In this document: positions 24,366 through 32,085 of the stretch, piece after piece | Numbering within the stretch: the stretch's first letter is position 1 | How the letters are laid out: each line of letters begins with the position of its first letter | Assembly (NCBI GenBank): GCA_030681235.1 | Contig: JAUXWY010000440.1 | Span: 1 to 32,085 of the forward strand | Reading direction: 5' to 3' | DNA length: 32,085 nucleotides | Origin: Pirellulaceae bacterium | GTDB lineage: Bacteria; Planctomycetota; Planctomycetia; Pirellulales; Pirellulaceae | Notes under the pieces: generated by a model | Told to the model about the DNA's origin: nothing | What the model saw: only the letters and a program-made list of their open reading frames with translations | The model's database searches: none | Program-made: the position numbers and the translations under genes

Positions 24366-24410
24366 ACCCCGCCGGCTAAAGCCGGTACACCAGCGCTTGA
24401 TAAATGGCCA
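24366..24410 (+). repeat. dispersed palindromic repeat, copy 3 of cluster
   Basis: A 45-base direct repeat of copy 2, differing at one position (TTGA for TTGC). All three copies lie between the convergent regulator gene and the small exported-protein gene, filling most of a 291-base gap. Confidence 0.88.
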
Positions 24411-24456
24411 TGGTGTTGGTGCCAAGTTTCTAAGACTACGGGCAATTAGAACTCAA

Positions 24457-24978
24457 CTATTGGTTGAATAGTTGTGGGGTGAAGCGTTCCTTCGAATACA
24501 CGGTTCGATCGAAGTTCGGAACTTGCGCTTTGAGCCGCTCGCCTTGAATGCGTAGGATTCGTTCAAAATATGGGAACGGCATCGGTCCACCGTAGCGTTG
24601 AATCGAATAAAAAAACGCTTCGTTGACCAAGGCTTCCGGCAAATGCCCCTGTTCGACCAATTGGACGACTTCGGCCACGAACTTCTTCTCCTCGGGCAAA
24701 CGCGGTTGCAACTGCTGCAAACGGTCCTGCAGGCGAACGTTGGTGGCCGAACGAGTTGCTTGAAAACCGAAGGTCGTGGGTAGACTTGGTTCGAAGTTGG
24801 TCTGCAGCTTGGGTTCGAACATCGTGGTTGGTTGGAACTCAAAATTGGTTTTGAGTTGTGGGTCGTGCGCCAACCCAAATTGAGCCGTCGCTGAGGCGGA
24901 CCAACCGGCAACCGCCAAGAAAGCCACGTAGGGGATCACTTTTCCCAGAGAATTCAGCGAAAATTTGGAAATCGACAT
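24457..24978 (-). CDS. exported protein of unknown function
   Basis: A 173-residue protein. The ATG at 24978 is chosen since AGGTGAG lies six bases upstream and it opens a signal peptide (VIPYVAFLAVAGWSASATAQ, likely cut after residue 32); a start at 25005 would only add nine residues. The mature N-terminus repeats short TNFEFQPTTMFEP-like units (LKTNFE..., LQTNFE..., PTTFGFQ). The C-terminal half (KKFVAEVVQLVEQGHLPEALVNEAFF, then YFERILRIQGERL) looks helical. No cysteines are visible in the mature protein. I do not recognise the family; similar small exported proteins with PYFERIL-like ends are plausible in planctomycetes but I cannot confirm this. Confidence 0.75.
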   Translation of the reverse strand: MSISKFSLNSLGKVIPYVAFLAVAGWSASATAQFGLAHDPQLKTNFEFQPTTMFEPKLQTNFEPSLPTTFGFQATRSATNVRLQDRLQQLQPRLPEEKKFVAEVVQLVEQGHLPEALVNEAFFYSIQRYGGPMPFPYFERILRIQGERLKAQVPNFDRTVYSKERFTPQLFNQ

Positions 24979-25179
24979 GCGCTCACCTATGAACGTCCCA
25001 AACAACGGCAGGAGCCCAACGCTCCGTCTCTGGTTTCGTCGGATCGCGGGTCGCCGTCACATTACGAAAAATCGTTACAACCCGCGAAGTTTAACGTGTT
25101 TGCAATCCATCGCTGCTAGCAAGACCCCCCACGTAGCCTACCGACCATTGCCCGATGAGGATCGTATGAATGGTTAGCG

Positions 25180-26586
25180 CTACTGTGAATTCTGCACGCA
25201 GTAAAGGAATTTGTCCGAGCGGAGGAGCAGGCGGTTGCCGGCGACCGCGGGACTAGCGTTGAACACGCCGCCGTCTCGCAAATCGTTGACCGCTAACTGT
25301 TTGAACTCGGGGCCAGCCGCGAGCACAAACATCTTGCCTTCGCGTGTGAGATAATACAGTCGGCCGTCCGCGAGCAGTGCCGAAGCATAGAATTGACCCG
25401 CTCGTGAAAGACGTTCTTCATACACCACTTCACCGGTGTCCGCCTTGACGCAGAAGGCAACTTCACGCGATTCATGAGCCCAATACAAGTGGACGTCCAG
25501 ATAGACGGCGGATGACACGTTGGACCCTTTGTTTGTGGTCCAGAGCCGGTGAGTGGCGGTCACTTCGCCCGAACCACCGGCGCGAATCGCCAACGAAGCA
25601 ATACCCGACCGTCCGCCCAAACAATAAATGATGCCGTCCGCCGCAATGGGACACGGCACCATATACCAACCGATGTCCGTCTTGCAGGACCAAAGCGTTT
25701 TTCCGGACGATGGATCAAAGGCAAAAACGGTTCCGGCGGTTGGGACGACCAATTCTTCCCGACCGGAATCAGCCGTCACAATCAATGGCGTATTCCAGGC
25801 TTCGCGAATTTCGCCCGCCCGCCAACGTTCTTTGCCAGTCTGTCGATCCAAGGCCACGACCGATTCACTTTCGACACTCGCATTGATCAAGACCAGATCG
25901 TTGTACAAGACGGGCGACGCCGCCGAACCCCAGCCATTGGTTTGTGAACCCACGTCCGCCTGCCAGACCTGATGGCCGTCATGATCGAAGGCAAACACGC
26001 CCGACTTGCCAAAGAAGACATAAATTCGGTCGGAGTCGACCGCAACCGAGCTTGCGGCAAAGCCATGGTCGCGAATCGAATCTTCTTCAGGGAGCTTGGC
26101 GGGAACCGCTTTTTCCCAGATCAACTTTCCATCTGCCAAATCGTAGGCCAACAAATGTCGCTTCAATTGACCTGGGCTTCCGCCCGACTCGCCCGGCACA
26201 AAAAAGCCGGTGTAGGCCGTCAGATAGACGCGGCCGCCAAAGACCACCGGCGTCGAAGCTCCCGCGCCGGGCAAAGGCGTTTTCCACGCGATGTTCTTGT
26301 CAGGCCCCCATTCCATCGGGAGGCCGGTATTCGTCGAGATTCCCATGCCGGCCGGGCCGCGAAAGGCTGGCCAATCGGTCCCGTCACTCGCCCGAACGAT
26401 TCCAGATCGAACTGGTTCCGAAGTGGAGCGATCTTCCTGGGCCAGTTGCGGCAATGGCCCCGTCGACGAGGCCGAAACGGATGTCGCCGAGCCCTCCGCG
26501 GCAGTCGGGCTCTGATTCGAACAAGAAATCTGCGACACTAAACTGAAACTTATCAAACCAGACACGATTAGAAAGCGAGCGTTCAA
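25180..26586 (-). CDS. PQQ-like beta-propeller lipoprotein
   Basis: A 468-residue protein with a TTG start at 26586, fixed by an ideal ribosome binding site AGGAGG six bases upstream. The signal peptide (FLIVSGLISFSLVSQISC) ends with a weak lipobox and C22, so lipidation is likely but not certain. After a Ser/Thr-rich linker, WPAFRGPAGMGIS and AWKTPLPGAGASTPVV open the propeller; blades include LLAYDLADGKLIWEK, VVALDRQTGKERWRA, VFAFDPSSGKTLWSC and VAFCVKADTGEVVYEE. Family members act as periplasmic scaffolds; enzymatic PQQ binding is doubtful because the dehydrogenase active-site residues are not evident. It resembles the propeller at 4123-5415 in opening motifs and length. It is divergent from the giant protein gene, with 259 bases between. 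Confidence 0.88.
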   Translation of the reverse strand: MNARFLIVSGLISFSLVSQISCSNQSPTAAEGSATSVSASSTGPLPQLAQEDRSTSEPVRSGIVRASDGTDWPAFRGPAGMGISTNTGLPMEWGPDKNIAWKTPLPGAGASTPVVFGGRVYLTAYTGFFVPGESGGSPGQLKRHLLAYDLADGKLIWEKAVPAKLPEEDSIRDHGFAASSVAVDSDRIYVFFGKSGVFAFDHDGHQVWQADVGSQTNGWGSAASPVLYNDLVLINASVESESVVALDRQTGKERWRAGEIREAWNTPLIVTADSGREELVVPTAGTVFAFDPSSGKTLWSCKTDIGWYMVPCPIAADGIIYCLGGRSGIASLAIRAGGSGEVTATHRLWTTNKGSNVSSAVYLDVHLYWAHESREVAFCVKADTGEVVYEERLSRAGQFYASALLADGRLYYLTREGKMFVLAAGPEFKQLAVNDLRDGGVFNASPAVAGNRLLLRSDKFLYCVQNSQ

Positions 26587-26590
26587 GGGA

Positions 26591-26599
26591 CACCTCCTC
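26591..26599 (-). promoter_or_regulatory. strong Shine-Dalgarno site deciding a TTG start
   Basis: On the minus strand GAGGAGGTG precedes the TTG at 26586, with six bases between AGGAGG and the codon. It is the best ribosome binding site in the window and justifies the rare start. Confidence 0.85.
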
Positions 26600-26845
26600 A
26601 GTTTTCACTTCAACCCACAAAGCTTGATTCTAACAGAACATTCGGCTCAAACCAGCATCGGCGCGCTAACCGCTTCGATCCCGAGAATCGCTAACTTGAG
26701 CTTTTACGACTGGGCAACCCTCAGAGACTGCGGGAAAAGTGTCGATTGCCTAATCTTTCCGGGTTGCAATGGCTGAAACAGGAACAACGGGTGGAACCCG
26801 CACCAGCGCGACGTTGCTGGGTTACGCAACCACGGAAAGTACAAC

Positions 26846-29800
26846 ATGAGTTGGCGAGCATGGCTTCGCTCCATAGTCGGTGAGGTGTTGGATTGGACGA
26901 AATCGCGTTCTGCGGAGCCGCGACCTTCGTTCATCCACGTCGAGGAATTAGAACGACGCGTTTTCATGAGCGCCTCGCCCTTGGGCGTTTTCGTCCCCGA
27001 AGCGGATCTACCCGCCGGCTTTGCATCACAGGATCTCGACCTCCAAGACCCCATTTGGGCATGGCCGTTCGACGGATCAGTCGGATCAGTCGGATCAGTC
27101 GGATCGGTCGGATCGGACGGATCGGACGGATCGTCGCTGCGGCGTGAGCTTGTGCTTTTGGATACCGGGGTCCACAACTTCCAACAAGTATTGGAAGACC
27201 TGTGGTCCAACACCGACCCGAATCGTCAACTTGAAATTCGGTTGATCGATCATCAGACCGATGGTTGGACACAAGTCAATGATCTGTTGTCCGGTTATCA
27301 ACCCGGTTCGTTTGATGCAATACACGTCTTTTCGCATGGTACGGACCGTGCGTTCAAATTGGGTTCGACGTGGATCGATTCCAATGCGTTGGCGCAAAAG
27401 CAACAAGACTTTCAACTTTGGGGTTCGGCCCTAAGTGAACAGGGGGACTTGTTGTTCTACGGCTGCGAACTGGCCGGTGGCGACGTTGGTCGCCAAATGC
27501 TGAATCAAATCGCCGACTGGACGGGAGCCGATGTCGCGGCCAGCACCACGTTGATCGGTGCAGCGACTTTGGGCGGCAATTGGACCTTGGAACATCAACT
27601 CGGAACGATCGAATCCGAAATCATCGTCAGCGCCGCTCTGCAAGACACTTGGCACGGTCTATTGGCCACATTCACCGTGACCAACACCAACGACAGCGGT
27701 GCCGGTTCGTTGCGTCAAGCGATTGTCGATGCGAATGCGCTCGGTGGAACGGATACGATCACCTTTAATATCAGTACAGCGGACCCGGGCTATGTGGATC
27801 CGACACCAGGTGCGCCGCTAAGCGGTGATGAATACTGGTCGATTGCTGTTCTTACAGCGCTACCCAATATTACCGACATCCTTATTCTCGATGGAACGAC
27901 CCAGGCGGGTTGGTCCGCTGGCTCACCCGTCATCGAACTCAATGGTGATAACTTGGGTTCTGGGGTCGATGGCTTGCGGTTGGTGGCCGGAAGTGATGGC
28001 TCGACCATTCGCGGGCTAGTAATCAATCGCTTTAGCGGTGACGGAATTGAAGTCAATAACTCGGCCAATCACATCATCGTGGGCAACTACATTGGAGTCG
28101 CGCCTGATGGTTCAACTCTAGCCGGAAATTCGCAACATGGCATTCACTTGCTCAGTGGTGCTGTCAATTCACGAGTTGGAGGTGTCAACTCAGGTGAAGG
28201 AAACATCATTGCCGGGAACACCTTGAATGGCATTTATGTGTTCGATGCGACGACCACTGGTCATGCGATTCTGGGGAACGTATTTTTCGCCAACGGTGGA
28301 CTGGCAATCGATCTGGCCCCCGACGGAGTGACCGCCAACGACTCCGGTGACGGTGATACTGGGCCTAACCAACTTCAGAACTTTCCGGTGCTTACCAGTG
28401 CCACATCAGCTGCCAACGGTACAACGATTGTGGGAACGGTGAACTCCAACGCCAGCACGACCTTGCGCATCGAATTCTTCAGCAATCCCGATGGAACTGC
28501 TGATCCAAGTGGGCACGGGGAGGCCCGCCGCTATTTGGGCTTTACGACGGTCACGACCGATGGGTCGGGAGATGCGAGCTTCAACTTTCTGCTCAGTGGC
28601 GTTTCGCTAAGCGGTCCAGATACTGTCACCGCGACGGCAACGGTTGATCTGGGCGGTGGTACTTACGGTAGCACTTCGGAGCTGGCGGCGAACATCGCGG
28701 CCTCAGGTCAGTGGTATGGTACCACTGGGGATGACACGCTGATTGGCGGCAGCGGGAATGACACGATTCATGGTGTGGCAGGTAACAACACCATTTTCGG
28801 TGGGGATGGCGACGACACGATCTATGGTGACGATATCACGGTGGCTGACGTGCTCGCCGCAGACCCGACGCTGCAATACAACGCTGTCACGGGCAAGTTC
28901 TACAAGCTCATCGACACAACCGCGACCTGGTGGGCAGCACGCGACGCTGCTGCGGCGATGAGTGTCCTGGGAATTCAAGGACGGTTGGTCTCGATTCACA
29001 GCGCGGCGGAAAACACATTTGTCCAGAGTTTGACGGGGGGCAACAACGTATGGTTGGGAGCCACCGACCGAGGCCACCAGAATGCCTGGAAATGGACGGA
29101 TGGCACGTTCATGGAATACCAGAACTTTGCCGCTGGAGAACCCAATGGTCTACAATTGGAAGACGGGCTGTTGATGAACGGGGCCAACGGCACCTGGAGC
29201 GATGCGAATGATATCGCCACTTATCGCTACATTGTAGAATTCACTCCGCTCAACCACAACGATGTGATTACCGGTGGTGGTGGAAACGATACCATCGAAG
29301 GTGGTATTGGACGCGACACGGCAATTTTTTCAGGAAACGCTGCTGACTACACAATTACGGACCTTGGCAATGGGACCTGGACGGTTGAGGACAATCGCGG
29401 CGGAAGTCCCGACGGGACCGATACCTTGAGTGGCGTTGAGCTATTCCGTTTTGCCGATCAAACCTTCGATACAACACTCAATACATTCAATCAAGCTCCG
29501 ACCGATCTAGAACTGATCACTCCCGGGAACAATTTGGTAGCTCAACCAATCTCGAACTTGCACTATTACACGGGATACAGTGGATTCCAACACAACGCCG
29601 TTCCTATTGCAGGTGGTGGCTATGCGATCATCTACACAACCTACGACTACAACAGCAGCTGGGACTTGATGGTCCAGCGGTATGATGTCAACGATGATGT
29701 TGTCGGCGAGCCAGAATTGCTGGATCGCAACATGCTGAACCACGGACAATACGAAACCGACACGGCAGTTTTGACTAACGGTTCGATCGTGGTCGTCTGG

Positions 29801-32085
29801 CGCGATAGTGCTGCCGACGGTAGTGGCGAAGGTGTTTACTTTAAAGTCTTTGATGCGAGCTTCAACGCGATCACACCCAACCAGCTTCGGGCTAACGTTA
29901 CCACTTGGAGTCATCAGCAGGAACCGGATATCACAGCCACGGGAGACGGTGGATTTGTCATCACGTGGCGGGGATATGCTGACGAAGATTCCAATGGATT
30001 CGCGGATTTTCTCGACGTTTACGCCCGCAAGTTCAATGCCGATGGTACTGCGGCCACTGGCGAGATTGTCGTCGATAACCGAACGGGTCCCAAATACCAA
30101 CCAGCAGTCGCGGGTTTTGACGATGGGAGTTTTCTGGTCGTCTATCGCAACGATGTCGTCGCTCAAGGCGATGGGTCGGGCGCGACGATCTTAGGCCAAT
30201 ACTACGATGCGTCTGGCAATGCCGTTGGTGGCAAGTTTATCGTGAACACGACAACTAGCGGGGATCAGCACGATGCCCAAGCCTTGAGGCTGGCGGGAAA
30301 CAAAGTCCTCGTCGCGTATCGAATGTCCGACGGCAGCAGCAACGGCATCTTTGGAAAAATCTATGATAACGCTGGAAATGTTCTGAAAGCTGAATTCCGC
30401 CTAAATACGACCTCGAGCGGCGATCAGGCACAACCTGAGTTTCGCTCGTTAGCTGATGGTGGTTTCATCCTCACATACGCTTCCGCAGACGCTGGAAGCA
30501 ACTATCGCATCCTCGCCCAGCGGTACGACAATAATGGCGATGCAGTCGGCAGCGAATTGGCCCTTGGTGTCTATTCCGCCAATATGCGACAGCATCTAGG
30601 TACGGTCGTTCAGCTTTCGACAGGCGATTTGCTTTTTTCCTGGCAAAAAACCAGCAATTTCTCCGCAGCCACGATGACGGACGACTTGATCTATCGCCAG
30701 CGGTTTTCGCTTAACGGGAGCGCCTACGTCCAGGAAACGGAGATTTTAGAACTTAACCACTACACGCAGGTTGCTTTTCTGCAACCGCGTGTAACAGCGT
30801 TGGCGGCTGGCGGACATGTCGTGGCGTGGCGAAACCAGGGCTTTGAACCCAGTGGTGGGTCCTCTTGGGGAGCATTGGCACAGATTTTTGACAGCAATGG
30901 CATAGCTATCGGACCGGCATTTTCGCTGGCCCAGGCCAATCAAGCAAACAATCAATACGATCCTGTGGTCGCGGCCACACCCGACGGCGGTTTCATTGCG
31001 ACTTGGTACTCCGATGGTGTGGGGGGGGATGGCAGTTCAACCGGTGTGCGGGTTGCCAAGTACAGCGCGACAGGTACGCTGCTCAGCGCAGAAATTTTGG
31101 CGAATACCTATACCGTGAGCACTCAGATTAGCCCTGACGTGGCGGTGGCGCCTGATGGTAGCTTCGTTGTCACTTGGCGTTCTGACTATCAAACCCCCGA
31201 TCCCGGGATCTACGATGTCTACATGCAGCGTTTTGATGCTGATGGAATTAAACTGGGGAGTGAGACGCTGGTGAACGCTGTCACCAACGGCGGCCAGTAT
31301 CTGCAAAAAGTCGCGACCAACGGCTCGGGTTTGACCATGATCACTTGGGGCAGCACCGTTGGCGATTCGAGCGGTTGGGGTGTATTGGCAAAAATCTACG
31401 ATTCTTCCGGAAATGTCGTAGTAAGTGACTTTATAGTCAATTCCGCTTTTCAAAGCAGTACCCAATTCTATCCTGCGGTCGCCGCACTTCATGACGGTCG
31501 TTTTGTTGTCACATGGCAAAGCTACACCGAAGATGGCTCTCGCTACGGAATCATTGCAAGAATCATCAACACCGATGGTACCTTTGCGACGGGTCACATT
31601 ATTGTCAATCAATGGACTCCCTCGGATCAACAGTCGCCCGACATCACGCGGTTGGGAAATGGTGGGTTTGCCATCACGTGGCTCAGTTCTGGAGAAGGGC
31701 AAAGTTATGCCGTTTGGGCGCGAACGTTCGATGCCAACGGAACGCCGACTAGTGACGAATTTCGAGTTAGTAACATCGCGAGTGGATGGGCTGCATCGCC
31801 ACGCGTCGCCCAGCGAACCGACGGATCACTTCTATTTACCTGGAGCGCCTTGGATCCCGCTTTTGGCAGTGTTGTTCAACAGCGAATCTACACTCCGGGA
31901 CTGCTGGCATCTACTCCACCCGAGGCAATCATCGGGCAAGTTGTTGCGACGGACGCCGATCCGAACGAATCGTTCACCTACGCAATTGTCGCCGCCGATA
32001 CCAACGACTTTGAACTGATCGGAAATCTCCTGGCGGTGAAAGACGGGGCAACCTTTGATCCCGTCAACGATCCGCCTCGACATGT
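26846..32085 (+). CDS. giant multidomain extracellular protein, 3'-truncated by window edge
   Basis: The frame is open for 1746 codons from the ATG at 26846 (in-frame TGA at 26774, no other start between; GGAAAG upstream) and runs past the window. Order seen: a basic N-terminus without a hydrophobic signal core but with ELERRVFMSASP (34-45), like the LEPR-XLL signature of very large planctomycete proteins; a (GSV/GSD) repeat near 77-96; DUF4347 at about 101-265; a VTNTNDSGAGSLRQAI motif (about 277-292) opening a predicted parallel beta-helix to about 620; RTX-type GGxGxDxI repeats at 628-664; a C-type lectin domain at 676-799; a second RTX segment at 806-876; about 14 propeller-like blades at 914-1688; and the start of a cadherin-like domain. 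It is probably secreted or surface-bound and adhesive. The export route is inferred. No frame break was found when the whole frame was read through. Confidence 0.93.
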   Translation, partial: MSWRAWLRSIVGEVLDWTKSRSAEPRPSFIHVEELERRVFMSASPLGVFVPEADLPAGFASQDLDLQDPIWAWPFDGSVGSVGSVGSVGSDGSDGSSLRRELVLLDTGVHNFQQVLEDLWSNTDPNRQLEIRLIDHQTDGWTQVNDLLSGYQPGSFDAIHVFSHGTDRAFKLGSTWIDSNALAQKQQDFQLWGSALSEQGDLLFYGCELAGGDVGRQMLNQIADWTGADVAASTTLIGAATLGGNWTLEHQLGTIESEIIVSAALQDTWHGLLATFTVTNTNDSGAGSLRQAIVDANALGGTDTITFNISTADPGYVDPTPGAPLSGDEYWSIAVLTALPNITDILILDGTTQAGWSAGSPVIELNGDNLGSGVDGLRLVAGSDGSTIRGLVINRFSGDGIEVNNSANHIIVGNYIGVAPDGSTLAGNSQHGIHLLSGAVNSRVGGVNSGEGNIIAGNTLNGIYVFDATTTGHAILGNVFFANGGLAIDLAPDGVTANDSGDGDTGPNQLQNFPVLTSATSAANGTTIVGTVNSNASTTLRIEFFSNPDGTADPSGHGEARRYLGFTTVTTDGSGDASFNFLLSGVSLSGPDTVTATATVDLGGGTYGSTSELAANIAASGQWYGTTGDDTLIGGSGNDTIHGVAGNNTIFGGDGDDTIYGDDITVADVLAADPTLQYNAVTGKFYKLIDTTATWWAARDAAAAMSVLGIQGRLVSIHSAAENTFVQSLTGGNNVWLGATDRGHQNAWKWTDGTFMEYQNFAAGEPNGLQLEDGLLMNGANGTWSDANDIATYRYIVEFTPLNHNDVITGGGGNDTIEGGIGRDTAIFSGNAADYTITDLGNGTWTVEDNRGGSPDGTDTLSGVELFRFADQTFDTTLNTFNQAPTDLELITPGNNLVAQPISNLHYYTGYSGFQHNAVPIAGGGYAIIYTTYDYNSSWDLMVQRYDVNDDVVGEPELLDRNMLNHGQYETDTAVLTNGSIVVVWRDSAADGSGEGVYFKVFDASFNAITPNQLRANVTTWSHQQEPDITATGDGGFVITWRGYADEDSNGFADFLDVYARKFNADGTAATGEIVVDNRTGPKYQPAVAGFDDGSFLVVYRNDVVAQGDGSGATILGQYYDASGNAVGGKFIVNTTTSGDQHDAQALRLAGNKVLVAYRMSDGSSNGIFGKIYDNAGNVLKAEFRLNTTSSGDQAQPEFRSLADGGFILTYASADAGSNYRILAQRYDNNGDAVGSELALGVYSANMRQHLGTVVQLSTGDLLFSWQKTSNFSAATMTDDLIYRQRFSLNGSAYVQETEILELNHYTQVAFLQPRVTALAAGGHVVAWRNQGFEPSGGSSWGALAQIFDSNGIAIGPAFSLAQANQANNQYDPVVAATPDGGFIATWYSDGVGGDGSSTGVRVAKYSATGTLLSAEILANTYTVSTQISPDVAVAPDGSFVVTWRSDYQTPDPGIYDVYMQRFDADGIKLGSETLVNAVTNGGQYLQKVATNGSGLTMITWGSTVGDSSGWGVLAKIYDSSGNVVVSDFIVNSAFQSSTQFYPAVAALHDGRFVVTWQSYTEDGSRYGIIARIINTDGTFATGHIIVNQWTPSDQQSPDITRLGNGGFAITWLSSGEGQSYAVWARTFDANGTPTSDEFRVSNIASGWAASPRVAQRTDGSLLFTWSALDPAFGSVVQQRIYTPGLLASTPPEAIIGQVVATDADPNESFTYAIVAADTNDFELIGNLLAVKDGATFDPVNDPPRH
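27074..27133 (+). repeat. 9-bp tandem repeat encoding Gly-Ser-Val/Asp
   Basis: Six full copies of GGATCRGWC plus a partial one: three GGATCAGTC, one GGATCGGTC, two GGATCGGAC. In-frame slippage would lengthen or shorten the linker before DUF4347. Confidence 0.92.
27146..27640 (+). other. DUF4347 domain of the giant protein
   Basis: Encodes residues about 101-265. Landmarks are ELVLLDTGVHNFQQVLEDL, FDAIHVFSHG with H164, GDLLFYGCELAGG with C207, and ADVAASTTLIGAATLGGNWTLE. DUF4347 is common near the N-terminus of huge bacterial surface proteins; its role is unknown. Confidence 0.85.
28727..28837 (+). other. RTX-type calcium-binding repeats, block 1
   Basis: Residues about 628-664: GDDTLIGGSGNDTIHG, then NNTIFGGDGDDTIYGD. 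The nonapeptide pattern GGxGxDxUx is that of hemolysin-type repeats, which bind calcium outside the cell. Confidence 0.88.
28871..29242 (+). other. C-type lectin domain placed between two RTX blocks
   Basis: Residues 676-799, about 124 in all, the usual length. Seen are FYKLIDTTATWWAARDAA, RLVSIHSAAENTFVQSL, VWLGATDR (W736), WKWTDGT (748-754), GEPNG with E765-P766-N767, and WSDAN (W784). EPN is the mannose-type specificity motif of calcium-dependent lectins. The usual disulfide cysteines are missing, as in many bacterial members. Confidence 0.85.
29261..29473 (+). other. RTX-type segment, block 2
   Basis: Residues about 806-876: DVITGGGGNDTIEGGIGRDTA, then FSGNAADYTI, GTDTLSGVELFRFADQTFD. 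This is the classic end of an RTX block as in serralysin-like proteins. Confidence 0.85.
29585..31909 (+). repeat. about 14 propeller-like protein repeats
   Basis: Residues 914-1688 hold 14 diverged units of about 50-60 residues. Each follows P.V..L.DGGFVVTW......D....VYAQRFDA.G..VG.EF.VNT...., for example PAVAALHDGRFVVTWQSY, SPDVAVAPDGSFVVTWRSD and QPAVAGFDDGSFLVVYRND. Such units occur in RTX and cadherin-type adhesins and could form two seven-bladed propellers. Confidence 0.8.
31910..32085 (+). other. start of a cadherin-like domain
   Basis: Residues from about 1689 onward: PPEAIIGQVVATDADPNESF, then YAIVAADTNDFELIGN and LLAVKDGATFD. This matches the entry of bacterial cadherin repeats, with the VxATDxD calcium motif. 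The window ends inside it. Confidence 0.75.

Noticed and set aside
24229-24410. Repeat cluster as a CRISPR array
   Set aside because: One copy is inverted, spacing is irregular (23 and 25 bases), the family also occurs as a lone copy elsewhere, and no cas gene is present.
26704-27213. Minus-strand open frame with a DPTDPTD repeat
   Set aside because: It is the antisense reading of the Gly-Ser repeat in the giant gene; the plus frame has recognisable domains.
29507-31702. Long minus-strand open frames across the giant gene
   Set aside because: They mirror the coding frame of the propeller repeats and show no protein family features.

Overview
The window looks like chromosomal DNA of a planctomycete, most likely a relative of Pirellula/Rhodopirellula. 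The signs are a DUF1598 protein (a family known almost only from this group), an LE-R-x-(F/L)-M/L-S-A type N-terminus on a giant extracellular protein, PQQ-type beta-propeller lipoproteins, an ECF sigma factor beside a planctomycete-style membrane anti-sigma candidate, and scattered short palindromic repeats between genes. No phage, insertion sequence, CRISPR array, tRNA or rRNA was seen.

Layout. 1-2529 (+): the end of an HDOD-domain protein and an exported DUF1598 protein, closed by a bidirectional terminator at 2591-2625. 2655-7930 (-): a compact run read as ECF sigma factor, membrane anti-sigma candidate, PDZ lipoprotein, exported PQQ-like propeller, and an exported thioredoxin-YHS-like protein; it looks like one envelope-directed regulon. 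8039-11800 (+): sugar genes (aldose 1-epimerase, UDP-glucuronate 4-epimerase-like SDR, membrane GT2/GT21-like glycosyltransferase). 11875-13188 (-): hemL of the C5 haem pathway. 13613-18866 (+): an AbgT-family transporter carrying an inserted PDZ domain, pdxH, a DUF1444-like protein, an MscS channel and dapB. 18907-20870 (-): a lone fliG, a small CxxC membrane protein and a DUF420 protein of the kind linked to haem-copper oxidase maturation. 21169-24165 (+): a globin-coupled histidine kinase followed by an NtrC-type sigma-54 response regulator. 24166-24456: a cluster of palindromic repeats. 24457-26586 (-): a small exported protein of unknown role and a PQQ-propeller lipoprotein. 26846-32085 (+): the first 1746 codons of a giant surface or secreted protein that runs off the window.

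How parts may work together. The globin kinase and sigma-54 regulator look like an oxygen- or redox-gas-sensing two-component system, divergent from a DUF420/CxxC pair that may serve terminal oxidase assembly. The sigma/anti-sigma/PDZ/propeller/thioredoxin run looks like an envelope response unit. The giant protein combines DUF4347, a predicted beta-helix, RTX repeats split by a C-type lectin domain, 14 propeller-like blades and a cadherin-like domain, which suggests adhesion or carbohydrate binding.

The observations most worth a second look are the PDZ insertion in the AbgT transporter, the architecture of the giant protein, the globin-kinase system, the sigma-factor run, and two families of intergenic palindromic repeats. 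All calls come from reading the sequence; no database search was run.
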